A stretch of 64,000 nt of DNA from SHXO01 sp964523885 (GTDB lineage: Bacteria; Pseudomonadota; Gammaproteobacteria; Burkholderiales; SHXO01). Each line of letters starts with the position of its first letter. The first letter of the stretch is position 1. Below are positions 44,307 through 53,373 of the stretch, in pieces. The stretch covers positions 31,633 through 95,632 of the forward strand of contig CAZFYX010000034.1 in NCBI GenBank assembly GCA_964523885.1, read 5' to 3'. The notes beneath the pieces were generated by a model. The model worked only from the letters and a program-made list of their open reading frames with translations. It was not told the DNA's origin and ran no database searches. The translations under genes and the position numbers were made by a program.

Positions 44307-44618
44307 ATGGACCAGCCGGCGCGTTACCGCACCCTCGCCGAGTTCTATCCCTTCTACCTGCGCGAGCATTCGAACCGCACCTGCCGCCGCCTGCACTTCG
44401 TCGGCACCTCCCTGGGCCTCGGCTTCCTGGTAGCAGCGCTCGTCACGCGCAACCCCTGGCTGGTCCTGGCGGGACTGCTGCAAGGCTACGCGTTCGCCTG
44501 GGTCGGGCACTACTTCTTCGAGCGCAACCGCCCTGCCACATTCCGGTATCCGTGGCTGAGCTTCCTGGGCGACTGGCGCATGTGGTGGCAGACGCTCAGC
44601 GGACGGATTCCGTTCTAG
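44307..44618 (+). CDS. Mpo1-like (DUF962) membrane protein
   Basis: The 103-residue protein matches the Mpo1/YGL010w family: FYPFYLREHSNRTCRRLHFV with conserved His residues, then GYAFAWVGHYFFERNRPATF and FLGDWRMWW. Yeast Mpo1 is an iron(II)-dependent dioxygenase that oxidises 2-hydroxy fatty acids in phytosphingosine breakdown. Bacterial members are largely unstudied. The conserved His residues suggest metal binding here too. The stop is 43 bases from the convergent truC stop. Confidence 0.88.
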   Translation: MDQPARYRTLAEFYPFYLREHSNRTCRRLHFVGTSLGLGFLVAALVTRNPWLVLAGLLQGYAFAWVGHYFFERNRPATFRYPWLSFLGDWRMWWQTLSGRIPF

Positions 44619-44661
44619 CGACCCGTCATCTGCGCGCGTGGGGTCGCGACCTGCACTGCGC

Positions 44662-45408
44662 TCATGCACCGCGCCCTGGTCCCGCCGGCCAGCCCAGCCT
44701 CGCGCTCACCGCAGCGAAGTGTTCGTCCACGGGGGCACGGATGTTAACCCGCGTGTCCCCGTACGGGTGCATGAATGTCACGCTGCTGGCGAACAGCAGC
44801 AACCGCTCGCACCCCAGGTGCTCGCGCGCGAAGCGGTTCTGCGCGCCGTCGCCGTGCGTGGTGTCGCCCAGGATCGGATGGAAGATGTGCTTGAGGTGGC
44901 GGCGCAGCTGATGCCGTCGTCCGGTCTGCGGCGCCAACTCGAGCAGTGAGAAGCGCGCCGTCGCATATCGGCCGACCGGCAGCGCAAGCTCCGCCACCTG
45001 CAGCCGCTCGTACTCCGTGACCGCCGCTTGCGGCGGCTTGCCGGCGCGTGCCCGCGCATCGCTGACCGGGTCGCGCTCCTCGCGCAACGCGTGGTCGATG
45101 ACGCCGCGCGCAGGCGCGTGCCCGCGCACGATCGCCAGGTAGCGCTTCTCCACCGCTCCGCTTTCGAAGGCAGCGCCCATCCTGCGCGCAGCCTCCACCT
45201 GCAGCGCGAACAGGAGCACGCCACCGACCGGACGGTCGAGCCGGTGCAGGAGATGCGGCCGGGTGCCGAGCTGTGCACCGAGCACGTCGAGGACGTTCTG
45301 CACCTGTTCCGCATCGATGGCGCTGCGATGGACGAGCATGCCGGCGGGCTTGTTCACCGCCAGCAGGTGCGCGTCGCGATACAGCACCGGGATGTTTGAC
45401 ATTTGCAT
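44662..45408 (-). CDS. truC: RluA-family pseudouridine synthase, probably TruC
   Basis: The 248-residue enzyme has the RluA-family catalytic motif HRLDRPVGG with its Asp, the start VLYRDAHLLAVNKPAGMLVH typical of TruC, and LAPQTGRRHQLRRHLKHI. It should convert U65 of certain tRNAs to pseudouridine. It lacks an S4 domain, as TruC does. The start is ATG at 45408 or 45402. A much longer in-frame extension upstream is not protein-like and is excluded. Confidence 0.88.
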   Translation of the reverse strand: MQMSNIPVLYRDAHLLAVNKPAGMLVHRSAIDAEQVQNVLDVLGAQLGTRPHLLHRLDRPVGGVLLFALQVEAARRMGAAFESGAVEKRYLAIVRGHAPARGVIDHALREERDPVSDARARAGKPPQAAVTEYERLQVAELALPVGRYATARFSLLELAPQTGRRHQLRRHLKHIFHPILGDTTHGDGAQNRFAREHLGCERLLLFASSVTFMHPYGDTRVNIRAPVDEHFAAVSARLGWPAGPGRGA

Positions 45409-45649
45409 CAGTTTAGCGCGCCCGCGCGTGTCGCCGCGTGGCACGAGGGTTGCGACAGGCGCAATTGTCATGAAGTCATTCGTGAACCAATTGTGAGAGC
45501 TGCCGCGTGCGCGCGAGGAAGGCATTGATCGGCCGACAGATGCACTGGGCCGGCCGGCACGCAGCCGGTCCGGCGCTGTGCGCCGGCGCGGCACCGGTCA
45601 CTGCACGCCGCGTCCGCCTCGCCGCGTGCCACCCCGCGCAGGTCCGCAC

Positions 45650-47728
45650 GTGAACCGGCTGATCGCGACCCTGTCGCTGCGGACCAAGCTCAACCTCGCG
45701 ACCATGCTCGCGCTGCTCACCATCGCGGTGGCCAGCAGCGCGCTCTCGGTCCTCAGCTATTACCAGGAGGCCGAGCAGCGGCTGAACAGCTCGGTGGCGG
45801 AGCGCGCGCGCCTCACTTCCCGCGAGCTCGGCGGCGCACTTCTCGACGGCGATCCGCAACAGGCTCAGCAGGTGCTCTTCGGCCTGCGGCTGGCGCCGGA
45901 CGTGCTGTATGCGCGCATGCTCGACATGCGCGGGCAGCAGGTCGCGCAGTACCGCAACCCCGGCTGGCGCGAGGCGCCGCTGGAGTTCGACGGCCCGGTC
46001 CGCAGCGGGCAGCGCCTGCAGCCCGGCTATCTGGAGAACCTCGAGCCGGTGTTCGTCAACGGCACGCCGGTCGGCACGCTGCTCATCGCCACGGATCTGT
46101 CGTTCTTCCGCTACGACCTGGTCGCGTTCTGCATCAAGGTCATCCTGGTCACGCTGGTCGCCGTGCTGCTGGCGGTGCTCGCGATCAGCCGCACACAGCG
46201 CCGGCTGCTCGCTCCCCTCACGGCACTGGCCGGATTCATCGCCCGCGTGATCGACGAGCGCCGTTACGACCTGCGCAACGAGACCCCGGCGCGGGACGAG
46301 GTGGGCACCCTGTCGGAAGGCATCAACGACCTCCTGCAGCGCATCTCCGACCGCGACGCCAGCCTGCACAAGGAGCTCGCCGAGCGCAGCGAGTCGCAGC
46401 GCCGGCTGGAGGAACTGGCCCATTTCGACCCGCTCACCAAGCTGCCCAACCGGCACTTCTTCTCGCACCAGCTCGAGCGCGCGCTGAGCGACGCACAGCG
46501 CTCCGGCAGCGCAGGCGCCCTGGTGCTCATCGACCTGAACGGGTTCAGCCGCGTCAACCAGGCGTTCGGCCACGACGCCGGCGACACCCTGCTGGTGCAC
46601 CTGTCGCGCCGGATCAGCGCCCGTCTGCGCGAAGGCGACATGCTGTGCCGGCTCGGCGGCGACGACTTCGCCCTGATCCTCGAGCAGGTCAGCGGCGAGG
46701 GCCACATCCTCGCGGTGGTGAGCAAGATCATCGCCGCGATCGCGGAGCCGGTCACCCTCGGCGAGGGCGAGGCGCAGGTCTCGGCCCGCGTCGGCATCGC
46801 GGTGTTCCCGGTCGACGGCGGCGAGCCGCACGAGATCCTGCGCAACGCCGAGGCGGCGCTGGTGCGCGCCAAGAAGGGCGACGACGTGCCGTACTGCTTC
46901 TACGCACCCGACATGCGCGACCGCACGCATCCGCGCCTGAACATGGAGTTCGAGCTGCACCGCGCGCTGGAGCGGGGCGAGCTGCGGCTGTACTTCCAGC
47001 CCCAGGTCACCCTGGCCGACAACGAGGTGCGCGGCTTCGAGGCGCTGGTGCGCTGGCAGCACCCCGAGCGCGGCATGCTCATGCCGGGCGACTTCATCCC
47101 GATCGCCGAGGAGAACGGCGCGCTGATCCGCGCGATCTCGGACTGGACCGTGGATGCGGCGTGCGCCCAGCTCGCCGCCTGGCGCGCACACGGCTACCAG
47201 ACCGTGCCAGTGGCGGTGAACTTCAGCCCGGCCCAGTTGCGCGACGCGCGCATCGTGGCGCGCCTGGAGGAGGTGCTGCGCGCGCGCAACGTCCCGGCGG
47301 GCGCGCTGGAGCTGGAGATCCCCGAGAACCTGCTGATGGCCGAGCCGCGCGCCGGCGAGACACTGGTGGAATTGCGCCAGCTCGGACTGCGCATCGCGCT
47401 GGACGACTTCGGTACCGGGTACTCGAGCCTCGCCTACCTCAAGGAGCTGCCGATCACGGCGCTCAAGATCGACCGCGGTTTCGTGCACGGCCTGCCGGAT
47501 TCGGCCAAGTATTCGAGCATCGTGCGCGCGATCGTGAGCCTCGCGGGCCACCTCGGGTTCGATACCATCGCCGAGGGTGTCGAGCGTTCGCGCCAGGTCG
47601 ACATGCTGCGCGCGATGGGCTGCACCGCCTATCAGGGCTTCTGCTATTCCGCTGCCGTCCCTGCCGACGAAGCGGCGCGCTTCCTCGGTGCGCCACAGGC
47701 GGTGGTGCGCCGGCTCGCGGTCGCCTGA
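45650..47728 (+). CDS. Membrane GGDEF-EAL protein (cyclic di-GMP turnover)
   Basis: The 692-residue protein has membrane segments at about 15-37 and 157-180 around a periplasmic CHASE8-like domain, then HAMP (about 181-245), GGDEF (about 262-425) and EAL (about 440-680). The cyclase site reads RLGGDDF, one residue off the GGDEF/GGEEF consensus. The EAL domain keeps GFEALVRW, DDFGTGYSSL, KIDRGF and AEGVE, so phosphodiesterase activity is expected. No ATG fits. The GTG at 45650 starts just before the membrane segment; the upstream ATG at 45578 would add a basic, unlikely extension. Confidence 0.9.
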   Translation: MNRLIATLSLRTKLNLATMLALLTIAVASSALSVLSYYQEAEQRLNSSVAERARLTSRELGGALLDGDPQQAQQVLFGLRLAPDVLYARMLDMRGQQVAQYRNPGWREAPLEFDGPVRSGQRLQPGYLENLEPVFVNGTPVGTLLIATDLSFFRYDLVAFCIKVILVTLVAVLLAVLAISRTQRRLLAPLTALAGFIARVIDERRYDLRNETPARDEVGTLSEGINDLLQRISDRDASLHKELAERSESQRRLEELAHFDPLTKLPNRHFFSHQLERALSDAQRSGSAGALVLIDLNGFSRVNQAFGHDAGDTLLVHLSRRISARLREGDMLCRLGGDDFALILEQVSGEGHILAVVSKIIAAIAEPVTLGEGEAQVSARVGIAVFPVDGGEPHEILRNAEAALVRAKKGDDVPYCFYAPDMRDRTHPRLNMEFELHRALERGELRLYFQPQVTLADNEVRGFEALVRWQHPERGMLMPGDFIPIAEENGALIRAISDWTVDAACAQLAAWRAHGYQTVPVAVNFSPAQLRDARIVARLEEVLRARNVPAGALELEIPENLLMAEPRAGETLVELRQLGLRIALDDFGTGYSSLAYLKELPITALKIDRGFVHGLPDSAKYSSIVRAIVSLAGHLGFDTIAEGVERSRQVDMLRAMGCTAYQGFCYSAAVPADEAARFLGAPQAVVRRLAVA

Positions 47729-47931
47729 CCCACCCGCCTCAACGTCCCGCTCGCCGGACGCGCGGCCCGTCGCGAGATCCTGCGACCGCGCCTCGACGCT
47801 TCACCGGCCCGTCCGTCAAGAACACCGCCAACCGACGGGCTGATTCAGCGCGGCAGGCCACCGGCGATTGGCGCGTGGGAGCGGAGACGGACCGCAGCCG
47901 CGGTACCGGTCCATCTCCGGCAGGCAGCGCG

Positions 47932-48909
47932 TCAGTGGACCTGCTGGATACCCGCGAGCAGCCAGCCGGTGCGGCCGTCCCTGCGCTTGGAGAGGTTCCA
48001 GATCTCCTCGAAGGACTCGGTCGCGGTCGCCCCCTTCTCGCGGATGCTGCCGCGGAAGCGCACGCTGGCGAGCCAGTCGTTGAGGCCCTCGTCGATGCCC
48101 AGCAGCTCGGCATCCAGGCCCTCGACCTCGTTGCGGGCAGCGGCCGAATCCTCGGCGAGCTGCATGCGCAGCTCGGCGAACACTTCCGGGGTGGTGAACT
48201 CGCTCAAATCGTCCAGGTCATGCCGATCCCAGGCCGCCTGCAGGCGGTGGAAGTGGACCTTCGCGCTGCGCAGGAACGCGTCGGCGTCGAAGTCGGCCGG
48301 CACCTGCCCCGCGCGCGGCGCGGTGTGCACGACCTGGGTCGAGCCTGTGCCGGCAAGCGTCGCGGCCACGCTGCCGGGCCGCGCGGCGCCGCCGGCAGGC
48401 GAGGCATACGCAGGTGCGGGCTCCTCCCGCGTGGCGGCGGCAGGTCCGCCACCGTAGGCAGGCTCCATCCGCCGCGCCATGGGCTGGCTCTTCGCGCCGC
48501 CGCGCAGCATCCGCCACACGAACACGGCAGCCATCACCAGCAGGCCGATCAGCAGCGCGCTGGAGAGGAACTCCAGCAGTGCGCCGCCAAGGCCGAGGTG
48601 CGACAGCAGCGCGGCGAGGCCCAGGCCAGCCGCGATGCCGGCGATGGGGCCCAGCCAGCGATTGCCCGCTGCCGCAGGCGGTGCGCCGGTGGGCTGCCCG
48701 GGTGCGGCCTGCGCGGGACGCTGCGGCGCCTGGTTGATCGCATCACGCTGCGCCGGCGCCTGCGCGGGCGGTGCGGCCTGGCGGCCGAACGACTTCCCCC
48801 CGCCCAGCCGGCGCGCAGCCTCGACATCGGGAACGATCAGCGCAGCTCCGGTGAAGGCAGCGAGGGCGAACACGAACCAGCGGGTGAAACGGGGAACGGA
48901 CAGTGTCAT
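47932..48909 (-). CDS. Tim44-like domain membrane protein
   Basis: The 325-residue protein begins with a signal or membrane segment (FTRWFVFALAAFTGAALIVP). A Gln/Ala/Pro linker precedes two close hydrophobic segments (WLGPIAGIAAGLGLAALLSH and FLSSALLIGLLVMAAVFVW, about 84-130). A C-terminal Tim44-like domain (about 205-325) includes FLRSAKVHFHRLQAAWDRHD and WNLSKRRDGRTGWLLAGIQQ. Bacterial Tim44-like proteins are inner-membrane proteins of unclear role. The ATG at 48909 is chosen over 49026 because the hydrophobic signal starts just after it. Confidence 0.85.
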   Translation of the reverse strand: MTLSVPRFTRWFVFALAAFTGAALIVPDVEAARRLGGGKSFGRQAAPPAQAPAQRDAINQAPQRPAQAAPGQPTGAPPAAAGNRWLGPIAGIAAGLGLAALLSHLGLGGALLEFLSSALLIGLLVMAAVFVWRMLRGGAKSQPMARRMEPAYGGGPAAATREEPAPAYASPAGGAARPGSVAATLAGTGSTQVVHTAPRAGQVPADFDADAFLRSAKVHFHRLQAAWDRHDLDDLSEFTTPEVFAELRMQLAEDSAAARNEVEGLDAELLGIDEGLNDWLASVRFRGSIREKGATATESFEEIWNLSKRRDGRTGWLLAGIQQVH

Positions 48910-49053
48910 TGGCTTGGTGAGTGGTTGACCGACGTGCGTTCGACCGGAACGCGCGGGGAAGATTCCCTGAGTGAGAGGTGCATCCGAAAGCCTACGCGCC
49001 GCCAGGGGTATTCGGCGGCAAGGCACTGCGGCGGATCATTCGCCAGCCGGCTT

Positions 49054-50907
49054 TCAGTCCGGCCCGGCCTGCACCAGCCCGAGCAGCGCATCGCCGTAGC
49101 GCTCCAGCTTGCGCGCGCCGATGCCGCCGACGCGTGCCAGGGCGCCCAGTGTACCCGGTCGCGCCTGGGCGATCTCGGCCAGTGTGCGATCGTGCAGGAT
49201 GACATAGGCAGGCACGCCCTGCTCCCGCGCCTGGTCGCGCCGCCAGGCCTTGAGCCGCTCGAACAGGTCGGCATCCGCGCCCCCGAGCGCCGCCGCAACC
49301 GCCGCTGCAGGCTTGCGCGCGGCACGCTCGCGCTGCATCACCCGGCGCAGGTGGACTTCCTCCTCGCCGCGCAGCACCGGCCGGCTGCGCTCGCTCAGCC
49401 GCAGGCCGCCATGGCCGTCGTGGTCCACCTCCACCAGGCCGAGCGCGACCAGCTGGCGCAGCACGCTGCGCCAGTGCGCGTCGTCGCCGTCCGCGCCGAC
49501 GCCGAACACGGCCAGCCGGTCGTGGCCGAAGCGCTGCATGCGCTCGTTCGCCTTGCCGCGCAGGACGTCGATGAGATACACGGCACCGAAGCGCTGGCCG
49601 GTGCGGTAGATCGCGGACAGCGCCTTGCGCGCATCCTCGGTGGCGTCGAACGTCGCCGGCGGCTGCAGGCAGGTGTCGCAGTTGCCGCACGGCTCGCTCT
49701 GTTCGCCGAAATAGGCCAGCAGCCGAACCCGCCGGCAGCCCGCCGTCTCGCACAGGCCCAGCAGCGCGTCGAGCTTGGCGCTGGACACGCGCTTGTGCAG
49801 GTCGTCCGCCTCGGACTGGTCGATCAGGCGCCGCTGCTGCACCACGTCGGCCAGGCCATAGGCCATCCAGGCATCGGCCGGCAGGCCGTCGCGGCCGGCG
49901 CGGCCGGTTTCCTGGTAGTAGCCCTCGATGCTGCGCGGCAGGTCGAGATGGGCGACGAAGCGCACGTCGGGCTTGTCGATGCCCATGCCGAACGCGATGG
50001 TGGCCACCACGACGATCCCGTCCTCGCGCTGGAAGCGCATCTGGTGCCCGGCACGCACGGCCACGTCCATGCCCGCGTGATAGGGCAGCGCGGGAACGCC
50101 GTGCTGCGCCAGCCACGCCGCCGTCTCCTCGACCTTGCTGCGGGTGAGGCAGTAGACGATGCCGGCCTCGCCCGGGTGCTCCTCGCGGATGAACGCAAGC
50201 AGCTGCTCGCGCGGGTCGCCCTTGTCCACGATGGTGTAGCGGATGTTGGGCCGGTCGAAGCTGGCGACGAACACCTGCGCGTCGTGCAGGGCGAGGCGCT
50301 GGATGATTTCCGCGCGCGTCTGCGGATCCGCGGTCGCGGTGAGCGCGATGCGCGGCACCTCCGCGAAGCGCTCGTGCAGGATCGAGAGCTGCAGATACTC
50401 CGGGCGGAAGTCGTGCCCCCACTGCGACACGCAGTGCGCCTCGTCGATCGCGAACAGGGCCAGCGGCGCGCGCTCGAGCAGGTCCAGGCAGCGCGGGGTG
50501 GTGAGGCGCTCCGGCGCGACGTAGAGCAGGTCCAGCTCGCCCGCGAGCAGCGCGCGTTCCACGGCGCGGGCCTGCCCGGCGTCGAGCGTCGAGTTGAGGA
50601 ACGCAGCCCGCACCCCAAGCTGCGTCAGGGCCGAGACCTGGTCCTGCATCAGGGCGATGAGTGGCGACACCACCACGCCGGTGCCGGGACGCAGCAGTGC
50701 CGGCACCTGGTAGCACAGCGACTTGCCGCCGCCGGTGGGCATCAGCACCAGGGCATCCCTGCCGCCGGCCACCCGCGCCACGATCTGCGCCTGCTGTCCG
50801 CGGAAGGCCGGATGGCCGAACACCTCGCGCAGCACGGCCAGCGCACGTTCCCCGGTCGCTGCTGGCGCAGCAGCGGACGGATGGGGGATGGTGCCGGCAG
50901 TCGTCAT
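49054..50907 (-). CDS. recQ: ATP-dependent DNA helicase RecQ
   Basis: The 617-residue helicase has motif I MPTGGGKSLCYQ, motif II DEAHCVSQWGHDFR, motif III TATA, and motif VI YYQETGRAGRDG. A zinc-binding RecQ-Ct module follows (CETAGCRRV, then CGNCDTC), then a winged helix and a C-terminal HRDC domain (about 540-617). It unwinds recombination and repair intermediates with 3-to-5 polarity. The ATG at 50907 gives the normal length. A long in-frame extension upstream reads as non-coding. There is no good ribosome binding site. Confidence 0.93.
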   Translation of the reverse strand: MTTAGTIPHPSAAAPAATGERALAVLREVFGHPAFRGQQAQIVARVAGGRDALVLMPTGGGKSLCYQVPALLRPGTGVVVSPLIALMQDQVSALTQLGVRAAFLNSTLDAGQARAVERALLAGELDLLYVAPERLTTPRCLDLLERAPLALFAIDEAHCVSQWGHDFRPEYLQLSILHERFAEVPRIALTATADPQTRAEIIQRLALHDAQVFVASFDRPNIRYTIVDKGDPREQLLAFIREEHPGEAGIVYCLTRSKVEETAAWLAQHGVPALPYHAGMDVAVRAGHQMRFQREDGIVVVATIAFGMGIDKPDVRFVAHLDLPRSIEGYYQETGRAGRDGLPADAWMAYGLADVVQQRRLIDQSEADDLHKRVSSAKLDALLGLCETAGCRRVRLLAYFGEQSEPCGNCDTCLQPPATFDATEDARKALSAIYRTGQRFGAVYLIDVLRGKANERMQRFGHDRLAVFGVGADGDDAHWRSVLRQLVALGLVEVDHDGHGGLRLSERSRPVLRGEEEVHLRRVMQRERAARKPAAAVAAALGGADADLFERLKAWRRDQAREQGVPAYVILHDRTLAEIAQARPGTLGALARVGGIGARKLERYGDALLGLVQAGPD

Positions 50908-51092
50908 GGAAGTGTCGTCGGGGCACGGTATTCTTCCACAGGCGGGTTGCGACTGTCGCGCCGGGTTCACAATGCGCCTGCCCAGGCGCCGCCGCCTGCG
51001 GTATCCTGCGCGGCTCCACATGCGCAGGTCCGGGGCGACGTTGCACCCCGACGCCCGCGCCGGCTGGCAACACCCGATACACAGGACACTCC

Positions 51093-51962
51093 ATGCGAAC
51101 CGCTCACGCATCCGTTGCGTTCGCCGGCCTGATGCTGGCGCTATGCGCACCGCAAGCGCCGGCACAGCAGGCCCGGCCGCTCACCCCTGCCCCGCAGCCC
51201 GCTGCCCCGGCGGCCGCGGCCGATACCGCTGCGGACCTCAAGGCCATCAAGCGGCAGCTGGCAGCGATGCAGAAGCTCCTCAACGGGATGCGCACGCAGT
51301 TGGCCGAGGACTCCGCGACCGTACGGCAGATGCAGGGCAGCGTGGAACAGCTGCGCAAGGAGGTGCAGGCGGCGAGCAACGGCGTCCGCGCGCTGCAGGC
51401 CAACTCGATCCTGGATCTCAACGGCTACATCACCTTCGACAACTCCAGCGGCTATCCCACCGTCCTGTTCAACGGAATCAACGTCCAGATCGTCAACGGC
51501 ACCGGCGCGACGCAGACCACCAACGGCCTGGGCAACCTGATCATCGGCTACAACCGGGCGCGCACCACCAACCCGGTGTGCTCGCTGGGCGCCTTCGCCA
51601 CCGAGGCAGAGTGCGTGGCCCGCGGCGGCACCTGGGCGCGCAGCCACAAGTCCGGCTCGCACAACCTGGTGGCTGGCGACTACAACGCCTACTCGTCCTG
51701 GGGCGGCACCGTGTTCGGACTGGAGAATGCGGCGACGGCGCCCTATGCGGTCGTCCTCGGCGGCGCTGGCAACCTCGCGCAGGGCGATCTTTCCAGCGTC
51801 ACGGGCGGCAGCCTGAACACCGCCAGCGGCATGTACGGCAGCGTCACCGGCGGGCTGGGCAACACCGCCAGCGGTTCGTTCGCGGCCCTGAGCGGCGGCA
51901 ATTCGCGCACGGCCGCAGGCTCGCACGACTGGGTGGCCGGAGGCCTGCAGCAGGACCACTGA
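51093..51962 (+). CDS. Secreted protein with coiled coil and YadA-head-like repeats, no anchor
   Basis: The 289-residue protein has a signal peptide (ASVAFAGLMLALCAPQAPAQ), a coiled coil (about 50-105, LKAIKRQLAAMQKLLNGMRT), a beta-rich middle and, from about 220, 14-residue head repeats of the trimeric autotransporter kind (SSVTGGSLNTASGMYG, SVTGGLGNTASGSFAA, ALSGGNSRTAAGSHDW). It stops right after the repeats with no membrane-anchor barrel. It could be a soluble trimeric fibre or a truncated adhesin. Thirteen bases separate it from mpg. Confidence 0.75.
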   Translation: MRTAHASVAFAGLMLALCAPQAPAQQARPLTPAPQPAAPAAAADTAADLKAIKRQLAAMQKLLNGMRTQLAEDSATVRQMQGSVEQLRKEVQAASNGVRALQANSILDLNGYITFDNSSGYPTVLFNGINVQIVNGTGATQTTNGLGNLIIGYNRARTTNPVCSLGAFATEAECVARGGTWARSHKSGSHNLVAGDYNAYSSWGGTVFGLENAATAPYAVVLGGAGNLAQGDLSSVTGGSLNTASGMYGSVTGGLGNTASGSFAALSGGNSRTAAGSHDWVAGGLQQDH

Positions 51963-51975
51963 GCCACACCCGGGC

Positions 51976-52527
51976 ATGGCCCCGCTGCCGCGCAGCTTCT
52001 ATCAGCGCGACACGGTGACGGTCGCGCGCGACCTGCTGGGAAAGCACCTGGTGCACGTCGTCGACGGCGTCGTGCGAGCCGGCCGCATCGTCGAGGTCGA
52101 GGCCTACCTGGGCCCGCACGATCTGGCGGCGCACTCGTCGAAGGGACCGACCGCGCGCAACCGGGCGATGTTCGGCCCGCCCGGCCACGCCTACGTCTAC
52201 CTGATCTACGGCATCCACTTCTGCATGAACGTGGTGACCGGCACGCAGGGCAGCGGCGCCGCGGTGCTGCTGCGTGCACTCGAACCTCTGGCAGGGATCG
52301 ACGGCCGAACGCAGGGCCCGGGGCTGCTGTGCAAGGCGATGGGGATCGACCGGCGCCTGGATGGGCACGACCTGCTGAGCGAGGGCTTTCACGTCGCCGC
52401 GCCACCCGCCCCGGCACCGATCAGGATTGCGCGCCGCCCGCGCATCGGCGTGGACTATGCCGGCACGTGGGCGCGGCGGCTGCTGCGCTTCTACATCAGC
52501 GGGAATGCCTGCGTGTCGCGCCGCTGA
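51976..52527 (+). CDS. mpg: DNA-3-methyladenine glycosylase (AAG/Mpg family)
   Basis: The 183-residue enzyme fits the AAG family: FYQRDTVTVARDLLGKHLV, the catalytic Glu in RIVEVEAYLGPHD, the conserved RNRAMFGPPGHAYVYLIYGI and NVVTG. It removes alkylated purines from DNA in base excision repair. It is slightly shorter than the usual 190-210 residues. No ribosome binding site stronger than weak purines is seen before the ATG at 51976, so it may be coupled to the upstream gene. Confidence 0.92.
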   Translation: MAPLPRSFYQRDTVTVARDLLGKHLVHVVDGVVRAGRIVEVEAYLGPHDLAAHSSKGPTARNRAMFGPPGHAYVYLIYGIHFCMNVVTGTQGSGAAVLLRALEPLAGIDGRTQGPGLLCKAMGIDRRLDGHDLLSEGFHVAAPPAPAPIRIARRPRIGVDYAGTWARRLLRFYISGNACVSRR

Positions 52528-52611
52528 GCGGCCCCGGGCAGCCCGGGCCGGATTGATTTGCGCGCCGCGGCGCTACCAACGCAATGGGCGGCCGATGGAT
52601 GGAGCGACGAC

Positions 52612-52770
52612 ATGCTGATGGAAGACGTGATCAAGCACCCCGCGCGCGCGCATCGAGCGAGGCCCAGCGCACGCCGTTCTTCGAGGACGGCTGCCTGGTC
52701 GCCGAAGGATTGATCGATGCGAACCGGGTCGACCGCCTGCGTGCGGCAACGGCAGCCAGGCCTTCTGCGC
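52612..52770 (+). pseudogene. Frameshifted N-terminal remnant of a phytanoyl-CoA dioxygenase-like gene
   Basis: From the ATG at 52612 the start MLMEDVIKHPARA is followed, in another frame, by SSEAQRTPFFEDGCLVAEGL and IDANRVDRLRAAT. The FF-x-DG-x-LV-x-GLID-x-x-x-V-x-xLRAA pattern is the typical N-terminus of PhyH-family iron(II)/2-oxoglutarate dioxygenases. No continuation with the metal-binding HxD is present, since the DNA then becomes the 3-prime end of the opposite Gly-rich gene. It looks like a decayed gene end. Confidence 0.45.
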
Positions 52771-52807
52771 CGCCAGCGATCGAGCCGGCGATAAGCCGCC
52801 AGTTCGG

Positions 52808-53329
52808 TCAGCTGCTGCGAACCGCCGCGCGCCGCGCACCCACCGGCACGCTGGTCGCGGCTCGGGCCGGTGTCTTGGCAGACGCCACACCGGGGCTGCG
52901 TACCCGGGTGATCGTTGTCTTGCGGCTGGAAGCGCCGGCAGTGGCCTTCGCAAGCGCTCCGGGAACCACATTGCCGTTGCGCCCGAAGCTGCTGCCTTTC
53001 CCAGGTGTCGGCACCGCGACCCCGGTCCTGACCGACGCGAGTGCCAGGGTCCGGTTGACCGCGAGCCCGGGTGCATGGGCCGGGCCGGGCAGCCCGCCCG
53101 ACCCGGGCCCGGCACCCATACCCTGCCCCGAACCGGCCCCCGCCCCGCTGCCGGCGGCTCCGGCTCCGGCGCCCCCACCACCGCCTCCCCCGCAGCCCGG
53201 GCCGCCACCGCCGCCGCTGCGCGCGTGCGCCTCGGACGCGAGCCAGCCGTTCGGCGCAAGCGGGGCACCCAGCATCATTCCCGCTGCGGCGGCCAGTACC
53301 GCGATCTGCGTCAATCGCCTTGCGTTCAT
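52808..53329 (-). CDS. Gly-rich secreted protein, unknown function
   Basis: The 173-residue protein has a signal peptide (MNARRLTQIAVLAAAAGMML onward, ending SEAHA). A Gly/Ala-rich region follows, including a run of Gly around a single Cys, then a Ser/Thr/Ala/Arg-rich basic tail. GGGAGG lies immediately before the ATG at 53329, an unusually tight spacing, so translation may be weak or start elsewhere. The low complexity prevents a family assignment. Confidence 0.5.
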   Translation of the reverse strand: MNARRLTQIAVLAAAAGMMLGAPLAPNGWLASEAHARSGGGGGPGCGGGGGGGAGAGAAGSGAGAGSGQGMGAGPGSGGLPGPAHAPGLAVNRTLALASVRTGVAVPTPGKGSSFGRNGNVVPGALAKATAGASSRKTTITRVRSPGVASAKTPARAATSVPVGARRAAVRSS

Positions 53330-53373
53330 CCTCCCGTCCCCCTGGCCGATCCTGTCATGTGCGCCGGTCGGTG

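Noticed and set aside
46645..51132. A 1495-codon plus-strand open frame
   Set aside because: It runs across four real genes on both strands and has repetitive Arg/Ala/Gly composition with no domain. It is an artefact of low stop-codon density at high GC.
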